A stretch of 51,091 bases of DNA from Zygnema cylindricum (GCA_037447655.1 JBBHKE010002811.1:64001-115091); one strand, 5' to 3'. Counted from the first letter of the stretch, positions 38,520 through 49,720 are shown. A program made the numbers and translations. Notes: generated from the sequence alone by a model not told the origin.

Positions 38520-40085
38520 GGCATTAATACAATGTAGGCCAGACACAATTACGGATCCTTCACATTGTTTAGCATCTTTACCTGAAGTCCGCTGCATCCT
38601 GATTCACAGCCACCCGACAGAAGGTGAACGGTCAACATGTGTAGCTTAGATAACTTCATTTTTGGATTATGGCATCTCAGGTCTTATATGCAACTTCATT
38701 TCCCTCAGGGATGTCATTTGACCTAAGTATTTCTTGCATTGACTGTCGTTGGCTTGGCAGGTATGGTTATAGTTTGGTGTAATATAAAAAAGAAGTCATG
38801 GTGATAGGATGGTACAATATGAAAAAGAAGTCGGACAGTGCAGTGAAGCTGCCCGTATTCATGCAGCATTCCTTGCGGTTTTCTCTTTATATTCCTTAAA
38901 ATAACAATGCGCATGTATTGAGAAACTAATGACAGTCTAAATTAGAATTTTAAAACATTTGCTTTCTAGCAGGCCGGGAAGTTTTTGAAGGACATTCTTA
39001 ATGTATCACTGGACCTGTCTATCTTTCTGAATATCCTTGGTAGCCATTTTGTTTATCTATTTTTTGCGAACATAATTGTGCTATCAAGTGAAGGCAATGT
39101 TCTGCTTAGGTACTATTTTGTGATTGTCTCCTAAGTTTTGGTGATTTGATGACTTTAAACAGCTCGACACTTTTTTGTATCATGTTGTCAAATTGCATTT
39201 TTTGAAGACAGTCCACAAAACAACAACATGTGCGCTGAAGAGTATGCCTGCCTCATTCCTATATCAGATAAAGGTTGGTCCTAACTAAGCAAAGCTGTCT
39301 GAACTAAAAAAAAAATGAATTGCATGATATTTTCTACAAATGTCACGTTTCTCCCTTTCTTGGCCGTTTGGAACCAAAGACCTGGAAAATGCCAATCAAA
39401 TGGCATAAAACAATCGTGGTAACAAACTAAACATTGGTTTTTGAGCAGGCAAAGGAGCTTAGAATCAGCAGCCAGCTTATGTCTTAAATGTGGCAATGCC
39501 TTTTTACAAACCAGCAAACCTAAACGCCAGTCTAGAAGGAAATGACCTAAAATGCCAATTATTGCAAAGAATCTGTAGTTCACAAGCTCGTGTTAGAAAT
39601 ATTACCAAGGTTTAACAACAACATATAAAAAGAGACACGTCCTTTTCTCTTCCTTCCAACCATATAGTCCACAGTTCCTCCAGATTTTCGTCGATGAGAT
39701 CCGTGCAATTGAACGACTATTCCACCTTATTTTCCTCCCTTCCGGCCTCTGTCATCTTCTCGTCACTTTACTTCTTAATACTAAAGAAATCACTGGACAA
39801 ACAAGGGGGTTTTACCTATAGAGAAAGTGCGCCAATAAATGGAGAAGTGAGCAAGCACATCACAAGAGAGGTAACAAAGACAAGAAAAGTAGCAATTATA
39901 ATCATTTTGCTACTGGAAATCTATGAATACTTTTATCAATAAATAGGACAACCACATGCAGCATGATCTTGGGTGAGGCTAAGAAACGTTTTTTTTTCTT
40001 GGCGTGTTCCACTCAGATGTTTGAAAAAAATTGTTGGCCGCCAATAAGTGAATGAAGTGTCAATAGAAAAAATGAAGCCATTCAT
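38520..40085. other. Intergenic, no gene seen
   Basis: AT-rich sequence with no recognisable coding region, RNA gene or inverted-repeat element. An 82-aa open frame at 39694-39942 has no recognisable features. Confidence 0.5.
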
Positions 40086-40089
40086 TAGG

Positions 40090-42030
40090 TCAATAATGTG
40101 AGTGGGACTCAATCAACCTTACTATTGTATTTAGACCAAGTCATACCGGCCTATAACTTTTTCAAGGATCACTTAGCCCAACTCAATCTTTCTGTCCAAC
40201 CCTCAAAGTGTGTTGTTTGGTCCCCTCGTGCTATTCCTCCTCCTTTTTTTTTTCCTTTTTTTACTGCCCCTCCTACTTGTCAGACTCCTCTTCTATCCAA
40301 GGGCATTAGTGTGTTGGGTTGCCCTCTTGCTTCGGATCCTTTCGTGACCCAATTTCTTAGTTATACTCTTAAGAAAGATTTGTCCCACGTGGACGACCTT
40401 CCCAACCTTTCCGATGTGGCTCTTGGTCTTTTGACACGGTGTTTCCCCCACCGCCTCTCCTACCCTAATCACACTTCAGCTCCCACCCCATTGTTTGTCT
40501 CCTCCCTTTCTGCCTTTGATGATCGCCTCATGAACGTCCTTCACACTTTGTTAGGTCGTGGGGCCCTTTATCGCGAGTCTTGGTAATTAGCATGTAGCCC
40601 GCCTTCAGGCCTCTCATCATGCCTTTGCTGGCGGTTTGGGTTTACTATCGACGTCACGTGTTGCTCTTGTTGCCTATTTGGGAAGTTGGTGCCTTATTGC
40701 CTCCGCTCTTGTGGCTCGTTTTTTGGTTGGGGACACTTCTTTTCTTGCTACGGTTGTACTTCTTGCTACCGTTGTCCCGCGTGTTTCGAACGGTATGCTC
40801 ACCTTCCAACGGTCCATTTTGGATGCGTCGTGTTCTCTTCCTTCTGGTGGTGTGGTGGACATGCCGGTTCATTCCACTGTTTTACGCGTGTCCAGGTATC
40901 CATTTGTGATCAGGTTGTCGCCGCCCTCACGACCAAGCTTCTCCAGGCGCTTTCTTTTTAATTCTTCGCGTGTACGCTTTCTCTCTTGTGGTGGGCCTGG
41001 TTCCAAAGCTTGGTTATTGGCTACACCTATTTTATCCACCCCCCTTTTCACGCTGGCTCAATTCACCACGATCCTTAAGTTTCGGCTTCGCCTCCTTCAT
41101 CCACCTTTGCGTGGCTCTCTTGTTTGCTTGTGTGACCATGTTTGGAGCCGTACGGCGTCTATTTGCTTCGTTGCTCCCACGGGGGCGAGTGGATTCAAGA
41201 GCACGGTCCTTTCACTATTCGTGACACCATCACGACTATCGCTTCTTAGGCGGGATTTTTCGTTCGTCGTAAGGTTTCCCACATTATTCTTTCGCGTCGG
41301 ATTGATATTGGCGAATTGATTGTGCACGTTGCACATTCGATGACATTGTTTTGACGAACTCTACCTCGGATAACAGTCGCTAGTCAAGCGGCTTGGCACA
41401 TTGGAGTGGCCACCCTTGACGCAGCTAGGAAGGAGCGTGATTGTGCCCACGGCGATGCTATGCGTGGCTTTATTTCGACGCCGGTCGAGATATTTGGTTG
41501 TTTGGATGTGGCTTTGGACGAGTTTCTCCGTACTTGTGGTCGCGCTTCCTTCGAGCGTCGAGGTCTTGGGAGCCCTCTTGCTTCGGTCCATACTTCTTTT
41601 TACTTCTTTTTATCGTCAACATTTATCTGTGGCATAACAACGAGTGCAAGCTTCTATCCTCCTTCGTTCGTCTGCAGTTATGGATCGTCGATGTGTTCCG
41701 GAATTCCCTCCTTGTGCTTCCCCGAGATTTGGGGACTTACAAGGTTGCCTTCGTAGGATTATAGTTATATTGGGGTTTGGGTGAGTCATTTTTGTTTTCA
41801 CACTATATCGGGACATTTCTTAGGGTGTTTTTGCCTTTCTGTGTGTTCGTTGTTTATGCAATGTTTATCCTTTTCGTTTGCTTCCCTCCAAATGTAGTTT
41901 GTGTGTTTGATGTTTTTGCGCTGTTTATCCTTTTTTGTTGCTTCCCTCCAAATGTAATTTGTCGATTTCAACAGTTTTTTTTTTTACTAAGATGGCTTAC
42001 CATCACGCTTTTTAACAAAGACGTCACCAT
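40090..42030 (+). pseudogene. 5'-truncated, frameshifted non-LTR retrotransposon (LINE)
   Basis: The first open stretch (40098-40583) resembles the back half of a LINE reverse transcriptase: YLDQ where the catalytic YxDD box is expected, then LNLSVQPSKCVVWSP, ISVLGCPLASDPF, LLTRCFPHRLSYPNHTS and LSAFDDRLMNVLHTLLG. Later fragments in shifted frames include VATLDAARKERDCAHG and FGCLDVALDEFLRTCG, like the domain downstream of RT in plant LINEs. The 3' UTR has a 60-bp tandem pair (CTTCCCTCCAAATGTA at 41881 and 41941) and ends with GATGGCTTACCATC then ACGCTTTTTAACAAAG, the same 3' signature as the short tails near 20.8, 23.9 and 24.7 kb. The missing 5' half, changed active site and frame breaks make it inactive. 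Confidence 0.75.
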
Positions 42031-42184
42031 TGTTTGACTAGTGTTTTCAACCTGGGCAATGTCTTCCCCTAATATGCTACTTCGTCATGTGCACTTGTTT
42101 TTATCGTGTCACAAGTCATGCACTCAGAAGGTTGCCACAAACCAAAATTATAATAAATGCGACAGCAACCATGCACAACTAAAC

Positions 42185-42303
42185 TACACCGTGAATTGCT
42201 ATTAAAGTTAATAACACTATATTGGTGCTCCTAAATTAGAGTTAATATCGCTATTTATTTCTTTACACTAATAATTTATTTACACTAAGAGCAATTCACG
42301 GTA
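42185..42303. mobile_element. Short family A element
   Basis: Left end TACACCGTGAATTGCTATTA and right end CTAAGAGCAATTCACGGTATA in imperfect complement, 119 bp. Immediately downstream of the LINE. Confidence 0.65.
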
Positions 42304-42702
42304 TACATTGTCATCCCTATTAGCGCCAAGGTTTTTTTCGCCACTACACCCGTCTGATTAATAAATCAGATGGTTCAATGGAAAGGTAAAGAGCTTACTC
42401 TCCGATCGGCGAACTCCAAAAGGAAATCGGACACGTGCACAGAGAAAAGTTGATTAAAATGGCAATATTTATATAGTGCAAGCTTTAGGATGCTAATTTT
42501 ATCTCTTTGTGAACCTCAAAAGGTAAATCGATCCAAGGTCTCGAAATAAACAATAAGAAATGGAAAAAGACCTCTAAAATCAATAACAAATGGAAAAGGC
42601 CTTGAAATAAACAATAATAAATGGATATTTTTAAACAATGTGAACTAAGAACTACGTGTCATACATCTACCCTTTGTACAAAAGAAACTAAAATCTTCAG
42701 AT

Positions 42703-45677
42703 CTAATGAAATAAAAAGATGGAGGTAAGCAAGAAGGCGCCTAAAACTACAAATCCTTGTAGGTCAAACGCCATCACTAGTTTCCTACAACCTGCAAGAG
42801 ACTAACAAACTTGGTTAATTATAACAAACTTTGTCAATTATCGGCAGTGCCTTTTTCACAAGAAAAGAATCTCGAACTAAGTTACCACAAAAAATATTTT
42901 CTCTGCCACAATACACCGTGCATCATTGTTAGAGTTATTAAACTAATTCGGTGCCAGATTTTCTTAGACTATTGAACATAAAATACTGTTCATAAGACAA
43001 ATTGCTTTTTCCTTTCCACTAACTTGCTAAACAATTGAAATTTGTCCAAGTTGTTAGGACATTAGTTAGAATTAACAACACTCAAATGAACTCCACACTA
43101 TATACTTCTTAACGCTAATAACGATTCAGTGTAGTTGTCCTTTGAACGTACCAACCAAAGAAAGGAAGCGAACGATCGAGGGACACAGAATCAAATATCA
43201 CCCGGTTGATCGGTCGAAACACCGTAACAACTATGAACTTTGAATAATCAGGGTATAATTAAGTTATTTTTTTTTTAACAATGTTGTGTGACAAAAGTTC
43301 CCGGTCAACTTGCCGTACGACAACAATATACTCCAACCGAGAAGAACGTTTCAACCCTGGACTTTTTGTAAACAAATTGAAAATTTCGAAATATTCAAGG
43401 GCCAATTTTTGGCAGCTAGTGCCATATTGCATAAAAAAATGCAATATGGCATTAGCTGCCAAAAATCGGAAAAACAGAATTTTTACGCACACCAAAAGAC
43501 TGTCGAGATTCCACCCATAAAACAAGGACCTGAGTAAGTAAAAATACACCACATACCCGATGTTCGCCTCTCAATTAACTGCTGCACGGTGGGAGCTCCC
43601 TCACCGACCGTTAGAGGGATAATAACTGGATAGGAAGGACCTGGGGCAGGCACGGGACCTTCATTTGACTCGTAACTTGAGTCGTAGAGCATAGAAAGCT
43701 CTGGAATCAAAACTTGTGTTATACCTTGAATGGAAACGAATCCATCTTGATTGATATCAGGTTCATTGCTTGTCACATTTACTGTGGTATCAGAACCATT
43801 TACATAGAAGACATTTTGGCCATTGAAGGGCTGCAGGTAAACAGACTCATTGAGTAAAGTCGGGAGGGCTGTACCAGGAGTGGTGAGCTGCAAATAAGAC
43901 AAAAGAAAAACGATGGAGAATTCAACTTTTAAACCAAAAAAGTTGGCAAGGTGAGAGCAGGCAAAGAGAGTCTTTAGAGAGGAGGCAAGGAGAGTTTTCC
44001 TTGCAAGGCCATATAAAGTCATATTAGACCAATAGAGAGCTTTCTCTTAGTGAAAAGTGACATCTATTGTGAAGTAAGAACACATACACTTCAACAAGCA
44101 TCCAGGTGACTTACACACAAACCAAAGTAACAAAAAACTAAAATAATGGAACAAAATATGAGTTGTTTGAGCATTTAACTCAATAAAGATAAAATTTAAA
44201 AAAGCGTATACGGCATGCTGTTGCGAAAGCTTTCTGTTCATCCACTTTAAATATGTCCAAAATGTATTACTGTATGTGCCTACCCTATCACAATCTTGAT
44301 ATCAAAACCAAATGAAATGGAAGCAAAGCATAACGATGCTGCTGATGGTTGAAGTTATTATAGCTTTTGTAAAAGAGCAAAATCCAGAAATATGCAGGGC
44401 AGCAACAAGGGGAAAATCGAGGAGTACAGTAATGTGGACGAAACAGAATGCATATTTACATCTACAAAGAAAAAGACTGTTGATTTACAGCTTCCTAATA
44501 ATATGAAAGAACGAGACTACACCATGAATAGATATTACAGTAAATAAATTATTGGCGTGGGGTATATATTACTGTTACTAACTCCAATTCAGTTCCAAAT
44601 GACAAGGCTGATGCTGAACCGTTTATGAAACTAGCCTTGAGAAAAAAACAAATGGTATAATTAACACTATTTCGGGGTCAGAGGGCGAAAAAAAAAAAAA
44701 CAGGATTGGATAAGTGATACGAAGGCTAATAACGATACAAGGTGTACCGTACGCCGACGATTCAACAAAATTGAAGAAGTATCGATTCAAGATATTCATG
44801 GAGATTAACAAAATCAGTGGGCATTGATAATAAAATTAATGGGCACAAATCTCTCGCTGTACTTAATCGAGATCGCATGAAGTTTACGTGGCAACATTTT
44901 AAAGCCTATAAATGAATTAATGTGGGCAACGATCACCACTAAAAGAAAATGTATGCAGACAAAAATCCTCAAATGATGCCAAAATCTTGCATCCAAGAGG
45001 CGTTTGCAGCCGGTACAGTTTCCCCAGCCAAATCCCTGGTTCGACCACAGTAATTACGGTGACAGGTGAAATTGATACGACTGCTAAATTTCACAAAAAT
45101 GTGAGAAAGTAAATACATAATCAAATTTAATTCTTAAGGAGTACAATATTACAAAAACTTAAAAACAAAGCCAAACAAAAAGTGATGAACTCACTTGCAA
45201 TCAACATACAGTGTAACTTGTAACAATACGATGCAAACTCACCTGCAAATCAACATACAAAATATATTGTGTAACAATATGGTATTTTAACAGGTTGTTG
45301 AGCACAATACTGCCAAAGGTTCCGTTTAGAAGTTCCTGGAGTTCCGGTCCATCCTTTTGACTTTCTAATCCACTCCATGCTGAGTCTTGCGGAGCCAAAA
45401 GAGTGGCTCCGGGCATCTCTGCAAGGAATCTTCCCAAACTTGTCGTATTAAACAAAAGTTCGGAAGTTGTTGCTTGAGTGCCCTTTGCAGCAAGCGAGGT
45501 CTTAAGCGATTCGATTTCATATTTTGTCGTGGAGCTCAAAGGACCAGGACTAGCTAATAAACCAAAATTATAAAGGGAGACAGGTGGAGAATCTTGTGCA
45601 AAAACTGCAGATACAAAGTAGAGGAGAGGGAATAAAAAGGAAAGGAAAGACGGAAAAGAAATAAGGCCCATACTCAT
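42703..45677 (-). CDS. Secreted fasciclin (FAS1) domain protein with predicted GPI signal, 3 exons, ~284 aa
   Basis: Cell-surface/extracellular adhesion-type protein. Exons on the minus strand: 45677-45243, 43887-43557, 42791-42703 (stop TAG). Exon 1 starts MSMGLISFPSFLSFLFPLLY, a signal peptide likely cut after AVFA. It continues with ATLLAPQDSAW and LLKYHIV, the first conserved FAS1 segment and the Tyr-His motif. Exon 2 adds TTPGTALPTLL, VNGSDTTVNV, DGFVSIQGITQVLIPEL (the second FAS1 segment) and a Pro/Ser-rich linker EGPVPAPGPSYP. Exon 3 joins in phase 1 and gives a hydrophobic tail FVVLGAFLLTSIFLF ending at the stop, as expected for GPI attachment or a membrane anchor. Exon 3 is inferred from phase and hydrophobicity only; without it, exon 2 reads into the intron and stops near 43483. 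Several Asn-X-Ser/Thr sites fit a secreted glycoprotein. Confidence 0.75.
42912..43133. mobile_element. Family A element in FAS1 intron 2
   Basis: Left end TACACCGTGCATCATTGTTA, right end GCTAATAACGATTCAGTGTA. AT-rich, non-coding interior. Confidence 0.65.
43401..43470. repeat. Near-perfect hairpin in FAS1 intron 2
   Basis: Arms 43404-43432 and 43439-43467 pair over about 28 bp with one mismatch (a G-U wobble in RNA), around a ~6-nt A-rich loop. The arm core is TTTTTGGCAGCTAGTGCCAT. It could be a tiny fold-back element or a small-RNA precursor. Confidence 0.8.
44518..44745. mobile_element. Family A element in FAS1 intron 1
   Basis: Left end TACACCATGAATAGATATTA, right end GCTAATAACGATACAAGGTG+TA. 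Worn copy. Confidence 0.6.
45190..45287 (-). repeat. 49-bp tandem duplication of the FAS1 exon-1 donor
   Basis: CTCACCTGCAAATCAACATA (real boundary) is repeated as CTCACTTGCAATCAACATAC 49 bp further into the intron, followed by matching TGTAACAATA / TGTAACAATAC. On the gene strand the copy keeps an exon end plus GTGAG-like donor. Confidence 0.7.
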
Positions 45678-45993
45678 CGCAATGAAAAAGTAAGTACGGT
45701 AACCCTAATCCAATAAAGATGTGGGAGAGAAGGAAGAGAATGGTCTGCCATGAATTCAGAAACAGACTACTGTAGTATGAGAAATGGAAAGTTGGCAGAG
45801 AAGCTGCCAACTGCTGAAAGTAATGCTGATGATGTGGCGGTGGAAGCACGCGAAGCTTCCACGAGTTTGCAATGAATTCAAAATAAACACTAAATTATGT
45901 CCGCAATTATACAGGTGTGAAAATCTGGGGGTTCATTCCATGGAGAGTTGCAGAGCTTTTCACTTCGATCCACGTGGCGACGTGGAACTGAGC

Positions 45994-46207
45994 TACACCG
46001 CCAATCGTTATTAGCGTGTAAGTTTTTTTAGTGTATACGAATAATTAGCGTGGTTTACGCTAATTGGGAATTGAAAATTTTCGAAGAAATCGTCCATTCT
46101 AATTAGGAATTATGGTTTTTTTAATAGTGTGGATAAATCTATTTGAGAAAAATAAAAAAAAGCGGGACGGAATTAGCGTACACAACGCTAATAACGATTG
46201 GCGGTGT
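45994..46207. mobile_element. Short family A element (CCGCCAATCG subtype)
   Basis: Ends TACACCGCCAATCGTTATTA and TAATAACGATTGGCGGTGTA. The interior is an internally deleted version of the 33665 subtype; AAAGCGGGACGGAATTAGCG remains near the right end. Confidence 0.83.
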
Positions 46208-46212
46208 ACCGA

Positions 46213-46862
46213 ACAGTACAGACAGGGTTCCTTACATGTTTCCCCGGTATGGTGAACCCTGTGAACCCTCGTTTCACCGTGCTAAATGCGCCGTAAGTTT
46301 CACCATTACAAAATACTACCGGGTATCTGGTGAGGGTTTGCACGTTTAGGGTTTTTTACTATGTGTTTGTGTTTTTTTTTTCAATAAAAAAAACACAAAT
46401 AATAAAAAACGCTAATCATATATATACATTTTTACGGCCGCGCGGCGCGGCGCGTCGTAAAACGAAATGATAATGGGGGGGGCGACGTGGATCCATAAAA
46501 GTGCGCGAAACCGACAGCTCAGGTTCACAGAGCCCGAAAAACGCACGGTTCAGAACTGTACAAACCCTAACCAGATACCCGGTAGTATTTTGTAATGGTG
46601 AAACTTACGGCGCATTTAGCACGGTGAAACGAGGGTTCACAGGGTTCACCATACCGGGGAAACATGTAAGGAACCCTGTCTGTACTGAATCTTGTATTTT
46701 TAGGTGTGAAAGTCGCGTGTGAAAGGGTCCACGTCGCCCCCCCCCCCCATTTCACGTCGCCCCACCTCCCATTTCGCTTTACGACGTCGCGCGCCGCGCG
46801 GCGCGTTGCTGGTATAAATATGTTTAGGGTTTATTATCATCTGTTTTGTTTTTATATAAAAA
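46213..46862. repeat. Two interleaved long inverted repeats (D)
   Basis: Arm a (46213-46344) is the complement of a' (46560-46689), about 130 bp at high identity, e.g. CAGACAGGGTTCCTTACATG and its complement. Arm b (46372-46495) is the complement of b' (46733-46862), including a GC-rich core GCCGCGCGGCGCGGCGCG and a G-run (46474-46481) facing the C-run near 46739. The order is a-b-a'-b', so the two pairs cannot form one simple hairpin. Confidence 0.75.
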
Positions 46863-46879
46863 AAAACACAGCCAATAAG

Positions 46880-47374
46880 TACACCGTGAATCGCTATCAG
46901 CGTAATAAAATAGATAGCGTAATGAAACAATTAACGTACTTTACGGTAAATTGTGTTTTTTCGGGTACACCATGATACTAATTTAGTAATTTATCATGTA
47001 CTCTAATTTGTAAACTGATTTGTAAAAATTTTTAGCACATAATATGTCCACACTAAAACATGTAATTGTACGAAATTGTTCAAATCGTACGCCGTCAAGT
47101 TTTTTTGACATCTGCGTATGCCTGAAAACATTTACGCAATTATATATTATTATATTTTATGTACTTTTAAATTTAAAAATGTACGGAACAGTACAGATCT
47201 CCGTACACCACATTATTAAAAAGGGCACTAAATTACAGTTATGAACCGTATTGAGCGGGGTACCTCAAATAACGTGCAAAAACATTTAGCGTACTTTATT
47301 CTATTTCAGAATTTGCCCCAAAAAAAGGGGTACCCCAATTAGCGTCATGTACGCTAATAGCGATTCACGGTGTA
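46880..47374. mobile_element. Family A element inserted at the left terminal TA of B2
   Basis: Ends TACACCGTGAATCGCTATCA and TAATAGCGATTCACGGTGTA. The right-hand TA is also the first two bases of B2 (TAGTGTTG...). The left-hand TA follows CCAATAAG, which is the left 8-bp duplication of B2. The interior matches 32828-33332. Confidence 0.87.
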
Positions 47375-48240
47375 GTGTTGTGTATCGGTAAGGATTTGCC
47401 GATAACTGATATGGGCCTTTTTTCGGGTAGCCGATGATCGATATATTGGTACGATATATCGTCATCAATTTTATCGCCAATTAATAACCAATATATATTG
47501 GTTATTATTGGCGATAACACCGATATCGATAACTATTGTCGGTATCTGTACAGAACGTACATATAAATGAACGGCCAGTACACTCAACTGAAAGTGTTAT
47601 TCCCCGAAAAAGCCCTACTCACAACCCTATCTACTGAGGTGCCTACCAATCAGATCATTGTATTGTACGGTTGTACAAGCACAAAAATTACAGTAGTGGC
47701 CATTAAGTCTGCACGATTTTGGTACAGATCTAGTAAAAACGATGTAACTTTCACATTCGACGCATTGGCTTTGGCCCTTTATTCCTTGTGATCCAATGGA
47801 GACCTACCACGTGTCAATCTATCATTCCGGGATGCCAGCGCTCACGCTGGCCGTCCGCTCGTATTTTCTCATTCCAAGTCGTCCGTTCGATTCCGGCGGC
47901 GTGCAAAATGTTATTTTGCGTCCGTTGTACTGTGTCCGCCGTCATTTTTCCGTTCCATGTTCACCAGTTTGTCGGTAAAATTCCGTACGTTGCCGTTAAA
48001 TTCCTGTTCAGCTAACCGACCAAAAAATACTTGAAAGTGCAACGTATCCTTTCGTCCGTACATTTTTGTAAAAACCTTACATTTCCAGTAGATTTTTCGT
48101 TAAGTTTACCCGACAGTAAGTACTCCGCATTTTTTTTGTTTTTTTGATAAGTCACGAACTATTCGTATAAATTGGAGAAAAGGAAAAAATCGCACGAACA
48201 ACTATTGTTTCGGTATTATAGTTTTAGAACTATAAAGTAT

Positions 48241-49336
48241 GGGAATTGCTAATCGCATAGACGATTTTTTCTTCGCGCAGGTAGTTGTCAAAAATTGTAC
48301 ATTTGAAGTACATTTTCGTACAAGCTACGTACCTTTAAGTTTAGATTTCACGGTCAATCCGTCAAACAACTTTGATTGGCGAAATTTTGTAACGGCGGCT
48401 AAGAAAGTGTCCCGGTTGCGAACGTCGACCGTCATAAAAAAAAAAACAATTCACACGGCCGGCGCAAGTTTATTGTAACAGAACTGCGGCAGCCAAGTAT
48501 ATATAAAAATGGCTGCGCGTAGGTAGTTTCTCACTTCACGTGACCCCCACACACCGCCATTTGATTTAGGCACTTAGCCGCAAAAATATAATCTAATCGC
48601 AAACCGTTATAAATTTTAGGACGACATAAGACATCTATAAACTCGCAGGAAACGAAATAAACTTCAAAATCGCACGAAACGAAATTAACTTCACACAAAA
48701 TCATTTTTTTATTTTGTATGAAGTCAATCTCGTTTCGTGCGAGTTTATAGATATCGTACGTCATCCTATAATTTATAACGGTTGGCGATTAGATTATATT
48801 TTTGCGGCTAAGTGCTCAAGTCAAATGTCGGTGTGTGGAAGCTCACGTGAAGTGAGAAACTACACCGTGAATCGCTATTAGCGTCAATGACTCTAATTGC
48901 GGTACCCCGTTTTTTTACCCAATTTCTCAAATAGAATAAATTAAAACCATTTAAAAATCAAATTAGAGTAAATGATTTCCGTCAAAACCCCCAAATTCCT
49001 AAAGAGCGTTAATAACGCTATTTATTTCTAAACGCTAATAGCGATTCACGGTGTACCTGCGCGCAACATTTTTATTTATATGTGGCTGCCGCAGTTTTGT
49101 TACAGTAAACTTGCGCCCGCCGTATGATTTGTTTTTTTTTTATGACGGTCGACGTTCGCAACCGGGACACTTTTTTAACCGCCATTACAACATTTCGCCA
49201 GTCAAAGTTATTTGACGGATTGACCGTCAAATCTAAACTTAAAGGTACGTAGGTTGTACAAAAATGTATTTCAAATGTACAATTTCTGACAACTACCTGC
49301 GCGAAGCAAAAATCGTCTCTGCGATTAGCAATTCCC
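48241..49336. mobile_element. Fold-back element C with 8-bp target duplication
   Basis: Ends GGGAATTGCTAATCGCA and TGCGATTAGCAATTCCC, flanked by TAAAGTAT on both sides (48233-48240 and 49337-49344). The two arms are complementary over roughly 450 bp with a short AT-rich loop near 48700. Shared blocks include CCCGGTTGCGAACGTCGACC and GTGAAGTGAGAAACTACC. The right arm is interrupted by an A element. No coding frame of note. Confidence 0.85.
48861..49055. mobile_element. Family A element inside the right arm of C
   Basis: Ends TACACCGTGAATCGCTATTA and TAATAGCGATTCACGGTGTA. The flanks read GAGAAAC-TA and TA-CCTGCGCGC. The uninterrupted left arm of C reads (complement) GAGAAACTACCTACGCGC, i.e. 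the empty site with a single TA. Confidence 0.9.
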
Positions 49337-49663
49337 TAAAGTATTCTTTTAAACTTGTCAACGTTTATGTGCTGCGCTGTCCGTAATAAATTGCAGTTAA
49401 ACAGAGACGGAACAGATTCGTCTACGTGGCATGCCACGCTATATAAAGTCAATAATATAATACAGTATGTCATAACGTACTATTGTGTGCATACTATTTT
49501 TTTTTAAGTTATTGCCGATATGGAATTTGTTGGTCTGATACCGATATATCGGGACCACTGACCGTTCGATAACCGATAACTATCGGTCCCGGTGTTATTG
49601 CGATAATTTTTTTACCGATATACAACACTACCAATAACCCAATGACCCTAAAAATCCGCGGTA

Positions 49664-49720
49664 CCCACCGTGAATCGCTTTTAGTGTAACTAAATTATTG
49701 GAGTAAAGAAACAGATAGTG
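49664..49720. mobile_element. Solo family A left end
   Basis: CACCGTGAATCGCTTTTAGT with following GTAACTAAATTATT resembles the family A left end. No right end found downstream. Confidence 0.45.

Larger units (their letters stand above)
47373..49630. mobile_element. Family B hAT-like element (B2), carrying nested C and A elements
   Basis: Left end TAGTGTTGTGTATCGGTAAG, right end TTTACCGATATACAACACTA. The right flank is CCAATAAC; the matching left flank CCAATAAG lies beyond the A element at 46880. CCGATA/TATCGG subterminal repeats as in B1. The interior aligns with B1 (GCGCTCACGCTGGCCGTCCG, CACGTGTCA, GTCCGTTCGATTC). About 1.15 kb once insertions are removed. No transposase. Confidence 0.85.

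Noticed and set aside
40619-41764. Several 70-230 aa frames as separate genes
   Set aside because: Overlapping fragments of the frameshifted LINE downstream of its reverse transcriptase.
46345-46860. Telomere-like TTTAGGG units
   Set aside because: Only isolated single units within the interleaved inverted repeats; no tandem array.
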